From Lysobacter sp. (GTDB lineage Bacteria > Pseudomonadota > Gammaproteobacteria > Xanthomonadales > Xanthomonadaceae), in NCBI GenBank assembly GCA_027306995.1, contig DAHUXS010000003.1, forward strand, positions 124,001-188,000: 64,000 bases of DNA. The letters are read 5' to 3'. Positions 33,585 to 41,951 of the stretch are shown in pieces (position 1 is the stretch's first letter; the number at the start of each line of letters is the position of its first letter). The notes beneath the pieces are model-generated. The model was given only the letters and a program-made list of their open reading frames with translations. It searched no databases and was not told the DNA's origin. Made by a program: the position numbers and the translations under genes.

Positions 33585-34661
33585 TTACTTGAAGTTCTCA
33601 GCCCAGTACGCTTCGATCTGCTGCACCAGTTCCGGCGGCAGCGGCACGTAGTCGAGCGCCTTCGCCTGGTCCTGGCCGTGCTCGAACGCCCACTTGAAGA
33701 AGTCGAGCGCGGCCTTGCGGTCGGCGGGATTCTTCGGTGCCTTCTGCATCAGGATGAAGTTGGTCGCGGTGATCGGCCACGCCTGCGCACCCGATGCGTT
33801 GGTGATCACCAGGTTGAAGTCCTTGGCGTTCTTCCAGTCGGCGCTGGTCGCGGCGGCGGCGAAGGTTTCCGCGCTCGGCTGCACCCAGTTGCCGGCGGCG
33901 TTCTGCAATTGAACGTGGGCCATCTTGTTCTGCAGCGCGTAGGACAGTTCGACGTAGCCGAGCGAGCCCTTGAGCTGCTTGACGTAGGCCGACACGCCTT
34001 CGTTGCCCTTGCCGCCGATGCCGCCCGTCCAGTTGACCGTGGTCCCTTCACCGATCTTGGTTTTCCACTCCGGATTGACCTTGGAGAGGTAGTTGGTGAA
34101 GTTGAAGGTGGTGCCGGAACCGTCGGAACGATGCACCAGGTTGATCTTGACGGTGGGCAGCGCCACGCCTTCGTTGACCTTGGCGATCGCCGGATCGTTC
34201 CACATGGTGATCTTGCCGAGGAAGATGTCGCCCAGCAGTGCGCCGGTCAGCTTGAGCTTGCCGGCATCGACGCCATCAAGATTGACCACCGGCACCACGC
34301 CGCCGATCGCATCGGGGAATTGGGCAAGGCCGGAAGCCGCGAGTTCTTCCGGCGGCAGCGGCTTGTCGGAAGAGCCGAAGGCCACGGTGCCGGCCTTGAT
34401 CTGGGCGATGCCGCCACCGGAACCGATCGACTGGTAATTGATGCGGCCGCCGTTGGCCTTGGCGTAATCGGCGGCCCACTTCGACATCAGCGGATACACG
34501 AAGCTGGCGCCCGCGCCGGTGACGCCGGCCTGGACCTTGGCGGCCGAATCCGCGGCGTCGTTGCCCGGGGCATTGGCGCCGTTGGCCGGAGCGTTCGGCT
34601 TGCAGGCGGCCACGGCCACGAGGGCGGCGGCGAGAAGGGTCAGGCGCAGGGCAGGGCGCAT
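33585..34661 (-). CDS. pstS: Phosphate-binding lipoprotein PstS (copy 1)
   Basis: The 358-residue substrate-binding protein has a lipobox ending VAAC (C20), so it is probably an outer- or inner-membrane-anchored lipoprotein. Phosphate-binding patches are GAGASFVYPLMSKW, GSGGGIAQIKAGTVAFGSSDKPL and HRSDGSGTTFNFTNYL. It shares most motifs with copy 2 immediately upstream but differs in anchoring. A PhoB-like direct repeat lies 46 nt upstream of its ATG, so it can be transcribed separately from copy 2. Confidence 0.94.
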   Translation of the reverse strand: MRPALRLTLLAAALVAVAACKPNAPANGANAPGNDAADSAAKVQAGVTGAGASFVYPLMSKWAADYAKANGGRINYQSIGSGGGIAQIKAGTVAFGSSDKPLPPEELAASGLAQFPDAIGGVVPVVNLDGVDAGKLKLTGALLGDIFLGKITMWNDPAIAKVNEGVALPTVKINLVHRSDGSGTTFNFTNYLSKVNPEWKTKIGEGTTVNWTGGIGGKGNEGVSAYVKQLKGSLGYVELSYALQNKMAHVQLQNAAGNWVQPSAETFAAAATSADWKNAKDFNLVITNASGAQAWPITATNFILMQKAPKNPADRKAALDFFKWAFEHGQDQAKALDYVPLPPELVQQIEAYWAENFK

Positions 34662-34706
34662 CGGAGACTCCGGTGGGGTCGAGTCCGGATATGAAACCGC
34701 CGGATT

Positions 34707-34724
34707 GTGACAATGCGGTGACTG
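34707..34724 (-). promoter_or_regulatory. Candidate Pho box upstream of pstS copy 1
   Basis: On the minus strand CAGTCAC, four bases, TTGTCAC: two heptamers each one mismatch from the CTGTCAC-type Pho half-site at the correct 11-bp period. A weak -10 (TCATAT) follows 12 nt later. Confidence 0.6.
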
Positions 34725-34753
34725 TGGTCAGTCGACTGTCATGAAAGGCATGG

Positions 34754-34781
34754 AAAAGGCGCGGACCTTGCGGACCGCGCC
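34754..34781 (-). terminator. Intrinsic terminator between the two pstS genes
   Basis: Minus-strand arms GGCGCGG and CCGCGCC around a 10-nt loop, followed by TTTT, 26 nt after the stop of pstS copy 2. It should make copy 2 largely monocistronic. Confidence 0.75.
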
Positions 34782-34807
34782 CCGGGTTCAAGCAGGCAAT
34801 GGCAGCC

Positions 34808-35824
34808 TTACTTGATGTTCTGCGCCCAGTAGGCCTCGATCTTCTTGGCCAGCGAGTCCGGCAGCGGCACGTAGGCCAGCGACTCGGCCTGCGACTGGCC
34901 GTTCTCCAGCGCCCACTTGAAGAAATCGATCGCGGTCTTGGACTGCGCGGCGCGCTTCGGCTTCTTGTACATGATCACCCAGGTCGTCGCGGTGATCGGC
35001 CAGGCTTCGCCACCCTTGGCATTCGTCATGATGACGTTGAAGTCCGGGGCCGAATTCCAGTCTGCGGTGTCGGCAGCGGCCGAGAAGGTCGAGGCGCGCG
35101 GCTGCACCCAGTTGCCGGCGGCGTTCTTCATGCGGGTGAAGGACAGCTTGTTCTGCAGCGCGTAAGCGTATTCGACGTAGCCGATGCCGCCGTTGACCTG
35201 CTTCACGTAGGCGGCGACGCCTTCGTTGCCCTTGCCGCCGATGCCGGTCGGCCAGTTGACGGTGGTGCCTTCGCCGATCTTGCCCTTCCAGTCGGCATCG
35301 ACCTTGGACAGGTAGTTGGTGAAGTTGAACGAGGTGCCCGAACCATCGGAGCGGTGGACCACGGTGATCTTCATGTCGGGCAGTTCGAGGCCGCCGTTGA
35401 GGGCGACGATCGCCGGATCGTTCCACTTGGTGATCTTGCCCATGAAGATGTCGGCGAGCACGGCGCCGTCAAGCTTCATCGCGCCGGCCTTGACGCCCGG
35501 GATGTGCACGACCGGCACGATGCCGCCGACCACGACCGGGAACTGGACGAAACCGAACTGGCGCAGCTCGGCCGCGGTGAGCGGCTTGTCGGAGGCGCCG
35601 AAATCGACGGTGCCGGCCTTGATCTGGGCGATGCCGCCGCCGGAGCCGATCGACTGGTAGTTGATCTTGTTGTTGGTGGACTGCGCGTAGGCAGCCGACC
35701 ACTTCGACAGGACCGGGTAGACGAAGCTGGAACCGGCGCCGGTGACGTCGGTGGCCTGCGCGGAGAAAGCGCAGGTGGCGATGGCCAGGCCAGCGGCCAG
35801 GCGGACTTGCGAGGTGAATTTCAC
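34808..35824 (-). CDS. pstS: Periplasmic phosphate-binding protein PstS (copy 2)
   Basis: The 338-residue protein has a GTG start at 35824 preceded at 5 nt by AAGGGAG, a much better start than the ATG at 35896. It begins with a normal Sec signal (VRLAAGLAIATCAFSAQA, cleavage before TDVTG) and no lipobox, so it is a soluble periplasmic protein, unlike copy 1. Binding motifs GAGSSFVYPVLSKW, GSGGGIAQIKAGTVDFGASDKPL and HRSDGSGTSFNFTNYL are intact. It is followed by its own terminator and preceded by PhoB-like sites. Confidence 0.94.
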   Translation of the reverse strand: MKFTSQVRLAAGLAIATCAFSAQATDVTGAGSSFVYPVLSKWSAAYAQSTNNKINYQSIGSGGGIAQIKAGTVDFGASDKPLTAAELRQFGFVQFPVVVGGIVPVVHIPGVKAGAMKLDGAVLADIFMGKITKWNDPAIVALNGGLELPDMKITVVHRSDGSGTSFNFTNYLSKVDADWKGKIGEGTTVNWPTGIGGKGNEGVAAYVKQVNGGIGYVEYAYALQNKLSFTRMKNAAGNWVQPRASTFSAAADTADWNSAPDFNVIMTNAKGGEAWPITATTWVIMYKKPKRAAQSKTAIDFFKWALENGQSQAESLAYVPLPDSLAKKIEAYWAQNIK

Positions 35825-35894
35825 GGAAGCTCCCTTTGGGATTGGATCTGAGATGAGTGCAGCCGAAGTTGCAGAGATCGGGCGAGACGATTCC

Positions 35895-35945
35895 ATGTTG
35901 AAAAGATGACAGCCGCGCGTCGCGAATATTTCATCTGGATGACAA
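35895..35945 (-). promoter_or_regulatory. Candidate pair of Pho boxes upstream of pstS copy 2
   Basis: On the minus strand TTGTCAT-4-ATGAAAT (35945-35928) and CTGTCAT-4-TCAACAT (35912-35895). The strong half-sites are 33 bp apart, three 11-bp steps, so all lie on one helical face. The second halves are degenerate. The 286-nt region is shared with the divergent porin gene. Confidence 0.45.
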
Positions 35946-36020
35946 CGTGATGCCGCGCGCAGGTTTTAAGCATGACGACATGAAAAAACATCCATTCCGT
36001 TTTTGACTCAAATTTGTCAC

Positions 36021-36034
36021 AACAGTGACGGATT
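36021..36034 (+). promoter_or_regulatory. Short inverted repeat upstream of porin, possible operator
   Basis: The 14-base window includes GTCAC-AACA-GTGAC, a 5-bp inverted repeat, 77 nt before the porin ATG. TTGTCAC also reads as a single Pho half-site. Weak on its own; listed because the flanking region otherwise contains no gene. Confidence 0.25.
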
Positions 36035-36110
36035 CTTAACACCGCTCGCCGAACCGGCGCACCGCCGCGGCGCACGCCATTCGCCAATCTCCCCAATGAG
36101 GAAGCTGTCC

Positions 36111-37490
36111 ATGCGTACCAACCTGCTCGCGGCGATGATCGCCGTCAGTCTCTTCGGCGCGGCCACCGCGGCCCATGCCGACCCCGATCCGCGCACGAAG
36201 CATTCGAGCAAGCGCCACGCGGTGAAGAAGAAGGCCGCCGCTCCGGTTGCCGCTGAAGCCGTCGCGCCGGCAACCTCGTCCGACCGCGCCGAAATCGATG
36301 CGCTGAAGGCGCAGCTCGCCGCGATGCAGGAAAAGCTGGCGAACCTGGAAGAGCGCACCGACGCGCAGTCCGAGGTCAACACGCAGCAGGCCAAGACCAA
36401 TGAAGACGTCGCCAAGAGCACGGCCAAGACCGACAAGCTCGAGAAGCTGGTCAACGACACCAGCGTCACCGGCACCGTTTTCGCCGACCTGACCAGCCAG
36501 GCCATCAAGGACCACGGCGTCAAGAAGGCCGGCACGAATGGCTTCGGCTTCGACGTCAAGCGCGCCTACATCGGCATCAACCACAAGTTCAACGACACCT
36601 ACTCGGCGAACCTCACCACCGACTTCCAGTACAGCAGCGCCGTCGGTGCGACCGAGCTCTACATCAAGAAGGCCTACGTGCAGGGCAAGTACAACGATGC
36701 CTTCACCGTGCGCCTGGGTGCGGCCGACCTGCCGTGGGTGCCGTACGCCGAAAGCAACTATGGCTACCGCTATGTCGAAAACACCCTGGCCGACCGCCTG
36801 AAGACGGGCACCTCGTCGGATTGGGGCCTGCATGTGTTCGGTACCTTCAACAACAGCATGTTCAACTACGCCGTGTCGGCGGTGAACGGTGGCGGTTACA
36901 AGAATCCGAGCCGCAGCAAGGGCGTCGATCTTGAAGCGCGCGTCGGCGTGACGCCGATCGAAGGCCTGAACATCGCCGTTGGCGGCTACCACGGCAAGCT
37001 CGGCAAGGAAGCGTATCCGTCCAGCACGCCGGCCGAACACAGCGCCAACCGCCTGGATGGCCTGGTGTCCTACGGCAACAGCCGCTTCCGCGTCGGTGGC
37101 GAATACTTCGCCGCCAACAACTGGAACCGCGTGCTGCTCGGCGCCGCCGTGCCGCCGGCGACGGTGGGTGGCTATGGCCTGCCGGTCTACAACCCGACCG
37201 TGCCGTCCAACCTCAAGACCTACGTTGGCGATCGCGCCCGCGGCTGGTCGCTGTTCGGCAACGTCAACTTCACCGACAAGGTGTCGCTGTTCGGTCGCTA
37301 TGACCAGTCCGACGTCAGCCGCTGGCTGGATCCGGGCCTGAAGGACAAGTACTACAACTTCGGCGTCGACTACGTGCTGACCAAGGGCGTGAAGGTTGCC
37401 GCGGTCTACAAGCACGAAGACATCAAGGACGGCCAGAAGACCGATGCCAAGGCCGACGAGTTCGGCGTCTTCACCGAGATCAAGTGGTAA
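36111..37490 (+). CDS. Outer-membrane porin, OprO/OprP-like
   Basis: The 459-residue precursor has signal MRTNLLAAMIAVSLFGAATAAHA. A Lys/Ala-rich linker and a coiled-coil-like stretch (about 60-118, EIDALKAQLAAMQEKLANLEERT) come before a beta-barrel ending in the aromatic FTEIKW. The ATG at 36111 follows GAGGAAG by 6 nt; the ATG at 36096 lacks a site. The divergent pst context suggests phosphate or polyphosphate passage, but the porin family also includes general porins, so specificity is inferred. Confidence 0.83.
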   Translation: MRTNLLAAMIAVSLFGAATAAHADPDPRTKHSSKRHAVKKKAAAPVAAEAVAPATSSDRAEIDALKAQLAAMQEKLANLEERTDAQSEVNTQQAKTNEDVAKSTAKTDKLEKLVNDTSVTGTVFADLTSQAIKDHGVKKAGTNGFGFDVKRAYIGINHKFNDTYSANLTTDFQYSSAVGATELYIKKAYVQGKYNDAFTVRLGAADLPWVPYAESNYGYRYVENTLADRLKTGTSSDWGLHVFGTFNNSMFNYAVSAVNGGGYKNPSRSKGVDLEARVGVTPIEGLNIAVGGYHGKLGKEAYPSSTPAEHSANRLDGLVSYGNSRFRVGGEYFAANNWNRVLLGAAVPPATVGGYGLPVYNPTVPSNLKTYVGDRARGWSLFGNVNFTDKVSLFGRYDQSDVSRWLDPGLKDKYYNFGVDYVLTKGVKVAAVYKHEDIKDGQKTDAKADEFGVFTEIKW

Positions 37491-37517
37491 TCGATCCGGG
37501 TTGATACACGGGGAAGG

Positions 37518-37548
37518 AAAACGGCGGCCATGTGCCGCCGTTTTCTTT
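37518..37548. terminator. Bidirectional terminator between porin and nth
   Basis: Eleven-base arms AAAACGGCGGC and GCCGCCGTTTT around CATGT, with T-runs on both strands, between the convergent porin and nth genes. Confidence 0.88.
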
Positions 37549-37551
37549 TGC

Positions 37552-38199
37552 TCAACCCGGCGGGGTCTTGTCCTTGAACTTGCAGAGATCGCGGATCGCG
37601 CACTGCGGGCATTTCGGCGTGCGTGCGACGCAGACATAGCGCCCGTGCAGGATCAGCCAGTGGTGGGCATGCGCCATGAACTCCGCGGGCACGCGCTTGA
37701 GCAAGCCCAGTTCCACCGCGAGCGGCGTCTTGCCCGGCGCCATGCCGGTGCGATTGGCGACGCGGAAGATGTGCGTGTCCACCGCCATCGTCGGTTCGCC
37801 GAAGACGACGTTCATCACCACGTTGGCGGTCTTGCGGCCGACGCCCGGCAACGCTTCCAGCGCGTCGCGATCCGCTGGTACCTCGCCGTCGTGCCGTTCG
37901 ATCAACAGCTGCGACAGCGCGACCACGTTCGCGGCCTTGGCGTTGTACAGGCCGAGCGAGGCGATATGCGTTTTCACCCCGTCCACGCCCAGCGCGACCA
38001 TTTTCTTCGGCGTCGGCGCCGCCTTGAACAGCGTGCGCGTGGCGCGATTGACGCCGGCATCGGTGCTTTGCGCCGACAGCACCACCGCCACCAGCAACTG
38101 GAACGAGGTCTGGTAGAGCAGTTCGGTCTTCGGTTCGGGGTCAAGCTGCCGCCAGCGTTCGAACGCTTCGCGGATCTCGGCACGCGTCATCTGCGCCAT
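37552..38199 (-). CDS. nth: Endonuclease III
   Basis: DNA glycosylase/AP-lyase for oxidised pyrimidines. The 215-residue protein has the helix-hairpin-helix LPGVGRKTANVVMNVVFG with the catalytic Lys, the conserved Asp in MAVDTHIFRV, and a C-terminal 4Fe-4S loop C-x6-C-x2-C-x5-C (CVARTPKCPQCAIRDLC). Start at 38199 (MAQMTRAEIREAF) or 38190; the longer ORF to 38436 is antisense shadow. It is the last gene of a three-gene unit with the hypothetical and enoyl-CoA hydratase genes. Confidence 0.96.
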   Translation of the reverse strand: MAQMTRAEIREAFERWRQLDPEPKTELLYQTSFQLLVAVVLSAQSTDAGVNRATRTLFKAAPTPKKMVALGVDGVKTHIASLGLYNAKAANVVALSQLLIERHDGEVPADRDALEALPGVGRKTANVVMNVVFGEPTMAVDTHIFRVANRTGMAPGKTPLAVELGLLKRVPAEFMAHAHHWLILHGRYVCVARTPKCPQCAIRDLCKFKDKTPPG

Positions 38200-38203
38200 C
38201 GCT

Positions 38204-38548
38204 TCACTTTCCTTTTGCGCGCGCGAGCGCTTTCGCCAATGCATTCGCCGCGGCGGTGGGCAGGGCGGGTTTCGCCGCGCCATCGCCGGTGGGTGCCTGG
38301 GTGCGCCGTGCCTCGCGCTTGTGTGTGCGTTCGTCCAGTCGCTGCTGGCGCGCGCGGTAGCGTTCGCGCGCGTCCCAGGCGAAACGCAGTTTCGCCATGG
38401 CCGCGAGGATGCGTTCGCGCTCGTCGCTCGACACACCAGCCTGATCGAGGTCGTTGCCGGTGAATTCCATCAGCCCCGATTCCAGCGCGGCATCGACATC
38501 GCCCCGCTGCAACGCGGCGACCACCTCATGCACGCGTGCGTCTTCCAT
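38204..38548 (-). CDS. Hypothetical protein, basic, between enoyl-CoA hydratase and nth
   Basis: I do not recognise this 114-residue protein. The N-terminal half is acidic and helical (MEDARVHEVVAALQRGDVDA). The middle is Arg/Glu-rich (FAWDARERYRARQQRLDER) and the tail is Ala/Lys-rich. It sits 4 nt from each neighbour (38549-38552 and 38200-38203), so it is almost certainly cotranscribed. The basic tail suggests nucleic-acid contact, which is only inference. Confidence 0.65.
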   Translation of the reverse strand: MEDARVHEVVAALQRGDVDAALESGLMEFTGNDLDQAGVSSDERERILAAMAKLRFAWDARERYRARQQRLDERTHKREARRTQAPTGDGAAKPALPTAAANALAKALARAKGK

Positions 38549-38552
38549 GGAA

Positions 38553-39335
38553 TCAGCGGCCCTTGAACTCCGCGGCGCGCTTTTCCAGGAAGGCCGATGT
38601 GCCTTCGCGCATGTCGTCGGTGGAGAACACCAGTCCGAATTGCGCCGATTCGTATTCGAGACCTTCTTCCAATCCGCAGTCCTGGCCGATGTTCACGCAG
38701 TCGAGCATGCCGCGCAGCGCCAGCGGTGCCGCCTTCGCCAGTTGCTGCGCCAGCTTCATCGTCTCGGCTTCGAGTTCGGTCGCCGGCACCACGCGATTGA
38801 CGATGCCGAGTTGCAACGCGCGTTCGGCGGTGATCGGTGCGCCGGTCAGGCACAGTTCGAGCGTCGCCGCGCGACCGGCCAGTCGCAGCAGGCGTTGGCT
38901 GCCGCCGAAGCCGGGGATCAGACCGAGATTGATTTCCGGCTGCCCGACCTTGGCACTGTCGGCGGCGATGCGCAGGTGGCAGCTCATCGCCAGTTCCAGG
39001 CCGCCGCCCAGGGCAAAACCATTCACCATCGCGATGACCGGCTTGGGCGCGCGTTCGATCCGGCGCATCATCCGCGTCCCGCGCAGCGAGAAGTCGCGGC
39101 CCTCGGTCGGGGTCAGGCCATTCATTTCGGAGATGTCGGCGCCGGCCACGAAGGCCTTGGCGCCCGATCCGGTCAGCACGATCACCCGGACCGCGGAATC
39201 GGCGATCGCCTCGGCGAAAGCCGCGTCCAGCGCGGAAATCGTGGCGGAATTCAACGCGTTGAGCTTGTCTGGGCGGTCGATCCGGATCAGGCGAATCGAG
39301 TCCTGGTCGGCGATCAGGAGGGGGGAAGTGGTCAT
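38553..39335 (-). CDS. Enoyl-CoA hydratase/isomerase family protein
   Basis: The 260-residue crotonase-fold protein has both catalytic glutamates of true hydratases: GGGLELAMSCHLRIA and QPEINLGLIPGFGG. The oxyanion-hole segment SGAKAFVAGADISEMN is also present. It therefore probably hydrates short-chain enoyl-CoAs in beta-oxidation. The start MTTSPLLIA (39335) gives the usual length; the longer ORF to 39389 has no site. Confidence 0.88.
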   Translation of the reverse strand: MTTSPLLIADQDSIRLIRIDRPDKLNALNSATISALDAAFAEAIADSAVRVIVLTGSGAKAFVAGADISEMNGLTPTEGRDFSLRGTRMMRRIERAPKPVIAMVNGFALGGGLELAMSCHLRIAADSAKVGQPEINLGLIPGFGGSQRLLRLAGRAATLELCLTGAPITAERALQLGIVNRVVPATELEAETMKLAQQLAKAAPLALRGMLDCVNIGQDCGLEEGLEYESAQFGLVFSTDDMREGTSAFLEKRAAEFKGR

Positions 39336-39481
39336 GGGGCGGGGTCTGCAGGACTGAATGGGAACTTTTCGGCCATTCGCGCTGTCCATCCACAGTCGCG
39401 GTTCAGGCCGTAGGCGATTATGCTACCCCGCGCTTCCTGACGTCCGTCGGGACGCCAGACCATCCAAGGAGTGTTGTTTCG

Positions 39482-40183
39482 ATGAAGATGCGTACCCTGG
39501 CCGCCGTTCTTGCGGCCTTGACGATGACGGCCGGGGCAGCCAGCGCCCAGGACATGACCAGCGAAAAGGGCAAGCTCAGCTATATCTTCGGATATCAGCT
39601 CGGTGGCCAGCTGCAGCAGGTCCAGGAAGCTGGCGAGCAGATCGACATCAACTCGGCGATCAAGGGCGTCCAGGACGCTTACGCCAAGAAGGATCCCGCG
39701 CTCGCGGAAGCCCAGGCCAAGCCGGTGATGGAAGCCTTCCAGCGCCGCCAGCAGGCCCGTGCGCAGCAGGCCAAGGCCGACTACGACAAGGCCGCTGCCG
39801 CCAACCTGACCAAGAGCAACCAGTTCCTGGCCGCCAACAAGGCGAAGCCGGGCGTCAAGACGCTGCCGTCGGGCGTCCAGTACAAGGTCGTCACCGCCGG
39901 CACCGGCGCGCGTCCGGCGCTGGGCAGCACCATCTCCGTCGCCTTCGCTGGCCCGTTCTTCATGGGCGAGCGTCCGGCCGATGCCAAGCTGGAAGACGCA
40001 CCGGCGATGAAGCTAAGCGAAGTGCAGGTCGAAGGCCTGCGTGAAGCCATCACCCAGATGCCGGCCGGTTCGCAGTGGGAAATCACCCTGCCGCCGGGCA
40101 AGGCTTTCGGTGCCGATCCGCGCACCGGCATGCCGCCGAATGCCGCCGTGCAGTTCGACGTCAAGCTCAACAGCGTCAAGTAA
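39482..40183 (+). CDS. FKBP-type peptidyl-prolyl isomerase, periplasmic (Mip/FkpA-like)
   Basis: The 233-residue exported protein has signal MKMRTLAAVLAALTMTAGAASA. Its helical N-terminal dimerisation domain begins EKGKLSYIFGYQLG, as in Mip/FkpA, followed by a long connecting helix rich in Gln/Ala and a C-terminal FKBP domain (from LPSGVQYKVVTAGTG). The FKBP domain is divergent: the usual GWTEAL is VEGLREAITQMPAGSQWEI, and the segment from SVAFAGPFFMG varies. Chaperone function may be better kept than isomerase activity. AAGGAG gives the start; a terminator follows. Confidence 0.87.
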   Translation: MKMRTLAAVLAALTMTAGAASAQDMTSEKGKLSYIFGYQLGGQLQQVQEAGEQIDINSAIKGVQDAYAKKDPALAEAQAKPVMEAFQRRQQARAQQAKADYDKAAAANLTKSNQFLAANKAKPGVKTLPSGVQYKVVTAGTGARPALGSTISVAFAGPFFMGERPADAKLEDAPAMKLSEVQVEGLREAITQMPAGSQWEITLPPGKAFGADPRTGMPPNAAVQFDVKLNSVK

Positions 40184-40202
40184 TCGACGTTGCAACACCC
40201 TG

Positions 40203-40230
40203 GAAACGCCGGCCTCGTGCCGGCGTTTTC
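40203..40230 (+). terminator. Intrinsic terminator after the FKBP gene
   Basis: Arms GAAACGCCGGC and GCCGGCGTTTTC around CTCGT, followed by GTTT. Confidence 0.85.
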
Positions 40231-40261
40231 GTTTGTGGGGGCGGGATGGGAGAATGACGGG

Positions 40262-40450
40262 ATGAATGCCGCGCTGCCCCTGCCAATCCTGTCGCCCTGC
40301 GTCAACGTGTGCGAGATGGGCGATGACGGGTTGTGCGAAGGCTGCCTGCGTACGCTCGACGAGATCGCGGCCTGGGGCGTGATGTCGCCGCAGCTCCGCC
40401 TGCACGTGATCGATGTGCTGATCCCGGCGCGCGCAGCGGATCGCGCATGA
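40262..40450 (+). CDS. DUF1289 family small Cys-rich protein
   Basis: The 62-residue protein has the DUF1289 signature SPCVNVCEMGDDGLCEGCLRTLDEIAAW with four cysteines suited to binding a metal or cluster. The function of the family is not known. GAGAAT ends 6 nt before the ATG; GGGAGAA could instead act as a ribosome-binding site. The stop overlaps the Nudix gene start (ATGA, 40447-40450). Confidence 0.85.
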   Translation: MNAALPLPILSPCVNVCEMGDDGLCEGCLRTLDEIAAWGVMSPQLRLHVIDVLIPARAADRA

Positions 40451-41082
40451 ATTTCGATGCGGGCAGCGATGCGTTGTTGCGACGGTTGCGTCGCGTGCTG
40501 CATCCGCTCGATGCCTTGCCGATGGGCGAGGGCGCGAATGCACCGCTGATGCGCGCGTGGTTCGGCATCGAACGCTTTCGCGAAGCGGCGGTGTTGATCG
40601 GCCTGGTGCCGCGTGCCGATGGCTGGAAAGTGCTGCTCACGCTGCGCAATGGCGGTTTGCGCCATCACGGCGGCCAGGTCGCGTTTCCCGGCGGCGCGCA
40701 GGATCCCGATGATGCCGATGCGATCGCGGTGGCCTTGCGTGAAACCCGCGAGGAGCTCGACATCCCGGCGACGCTGGTCCATCCGCTGGGCACGCTCGAT
40801 CCGCTGGCGACGGTCAGCGGGTTCCGGGTGACGCCGATCGTTGCCTGGCTCGATCCCGTCTATGTCTCCCGTCCCGATCCGCGCGAGGTCGCCGACGCTT
40901 TCGAGGTGTCGCTGTCCGCACTGCGCGATCCGTCCAACCTCGGGCAGGTGGAGATGACGATGGGCGATGACGTCCGCCATGTCCTCGAATACCGACTGCC
41001 GCGGTCGGTGTCGCCGCATCGCATCTGGGGTGCGAGCGCGATGATGCTGGACGATTTGCGGCTCAGACTGGAGCAAGCCTGA
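40447..41082 (+). CDS. Nudix hydrolase, CoA pyrophosphatase type (NudL/YeaB-like)
   Basis: The 211-residue protein has the UPF0035 signature LRHHGGQVAFPGGAQDPDDAD running into the Nudix box end ALRETREELDI. The first Nudix position normally held by Glu is Asp here, as in other members of this subfamily, while the metal-binding REXXEE core is intact. Family members hydrolyse CoA and related pyrophosphates. It is coupled at both ends: ATGA with the DUF1289 gene and TGATG with the sulfurtransferase gene. Confidence 0.88.
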   Translation: MNFDAGSDALLRRLRRVLHPLDALPMGEGANAPLMRAWFGIERFREAAVLIGLVPRADGWKVLLTLRNGGLRHHGGQVAFPGGAQDPDDADAIAVALRETREELDIPATLVHPLGTLDPLATVSGFRVTPIVAWLDPVYVSRPDPREVADAFEVSLSALRDPSNLGQVEMTMGDDVRHVLEYRLPRSVSPHRIWGASAMMLDDLRLRLEQA

Positions 41083-41930
41083 TGTTCACGACGCTGATCG
41101 ATTGCGAAACCCTGTTGCAGCATCTCGATGATCCGTCGTGGGTCGTGCTCGATGCGCGCGTGAACCTGGCGGATCGTGCCGCCGGCGAAGCGATGTACCG
41201 CCAGGGACACATTCCCGGTGCGCGTTACGCCGATCTCGAGCGCGACCTCTCCGACATGCGCGTGCAGGGCGAGGGCCGCCATCCGTGGCCGCGCGACGAT
41301 GACTTCGCGCATACGCTGGGCGCGTGGGGTATCACGCCGGACACGCAAGTGGTGGTCTACGACGCCGACCAGGGCATGTTCGCGGCGCGCGCGTGGTGGT
41401 TGCTGCGAACGCTGGGCCACCAGGGTGTCGCGGTGCTCGACGGCGGATTCGCCCGCTGGAATGCACTGGGCTATCCGGTGACCACGGAATTACCGGGGGT
41501 CCGCACTGCCGCATCGTATCCGGCGACGTTCAATCGCTCGTTGCTCTTCTCGCACGACGATGTCATCGCGCATCTCGCGCACGGCGGCTTGCTGGTGGAT
41601 GCGCGCGCGGCCGAACGATTCCGTGGCGATGTCGAGCCGCTGGACCGCAAGGCGGGGCACGTGCCCGGCGCGGTGAATCGTCCGTTCGCGCGCAATCTCG
41701 CTGCCGATGGCCGATTCAAGTCGCCGCAGGAATTGTTCGCCGAGTTCGGCGAACTGCTGTCGGGACGCACGCCGTCCGACCTGGTGTCGATGTGCGGTTC
41801 CGGCGTCACCGCCGCCCACAACCTGCTGGCGATGGCGCATGCCGGGCTGGTCGGGGCCAAGCTCTATACCGGATCGTGGAGCGGCTGGATCAGCGACGAC
41901 GCACGCCCGGTCGCAACCGGCGACGACTGA
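41082..41930 (+). CDS. 3-mercaptopyruvate-type sulfurtransferase (tandem rhodanese)
   Basis: The 282-residue protein has two rhodanese domains. The N-terminal one is structural (VLDARVNLADR to GGFARWNALGYP). The C-terminal one carries the persulfide cysteine C238 in the loop CGSGVTA, the pattern of mercaptopyruvate sulfurtransferases rather than thiosulfate ones (CRKGVT). It shares a base with the Nudix stop and closes the three-gene unit. Cytosolic. Confidence 0.88.
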   Translation: MFTTLIDCETLLQHLDDPSWVVLDARVNLADRAAGEAMYRQGHIPGARYADLERDLSDMRVQGEGRHPWPRDDDFAHTLGAWGITPDTQVVVYDADQGMFAARAWWLLRTLGHQGVAVLDGGFARWNALGYPVTTELPGVRTAASYPATFNRSLLFSHDDVIAHLAHGGLLVDARAAERFRGDVEPLDRKAGHVPGAVNRPFARNLAADGRFKSPQELFAEFGELLSGRTPSDLVSMCGSGVTAAHNLLAMAHAGLVGAKLYTGSWSGWISDDARPVATGDD

Positions 41931-41951
41931 CGGCGGAGCGTTACTCTCGCT

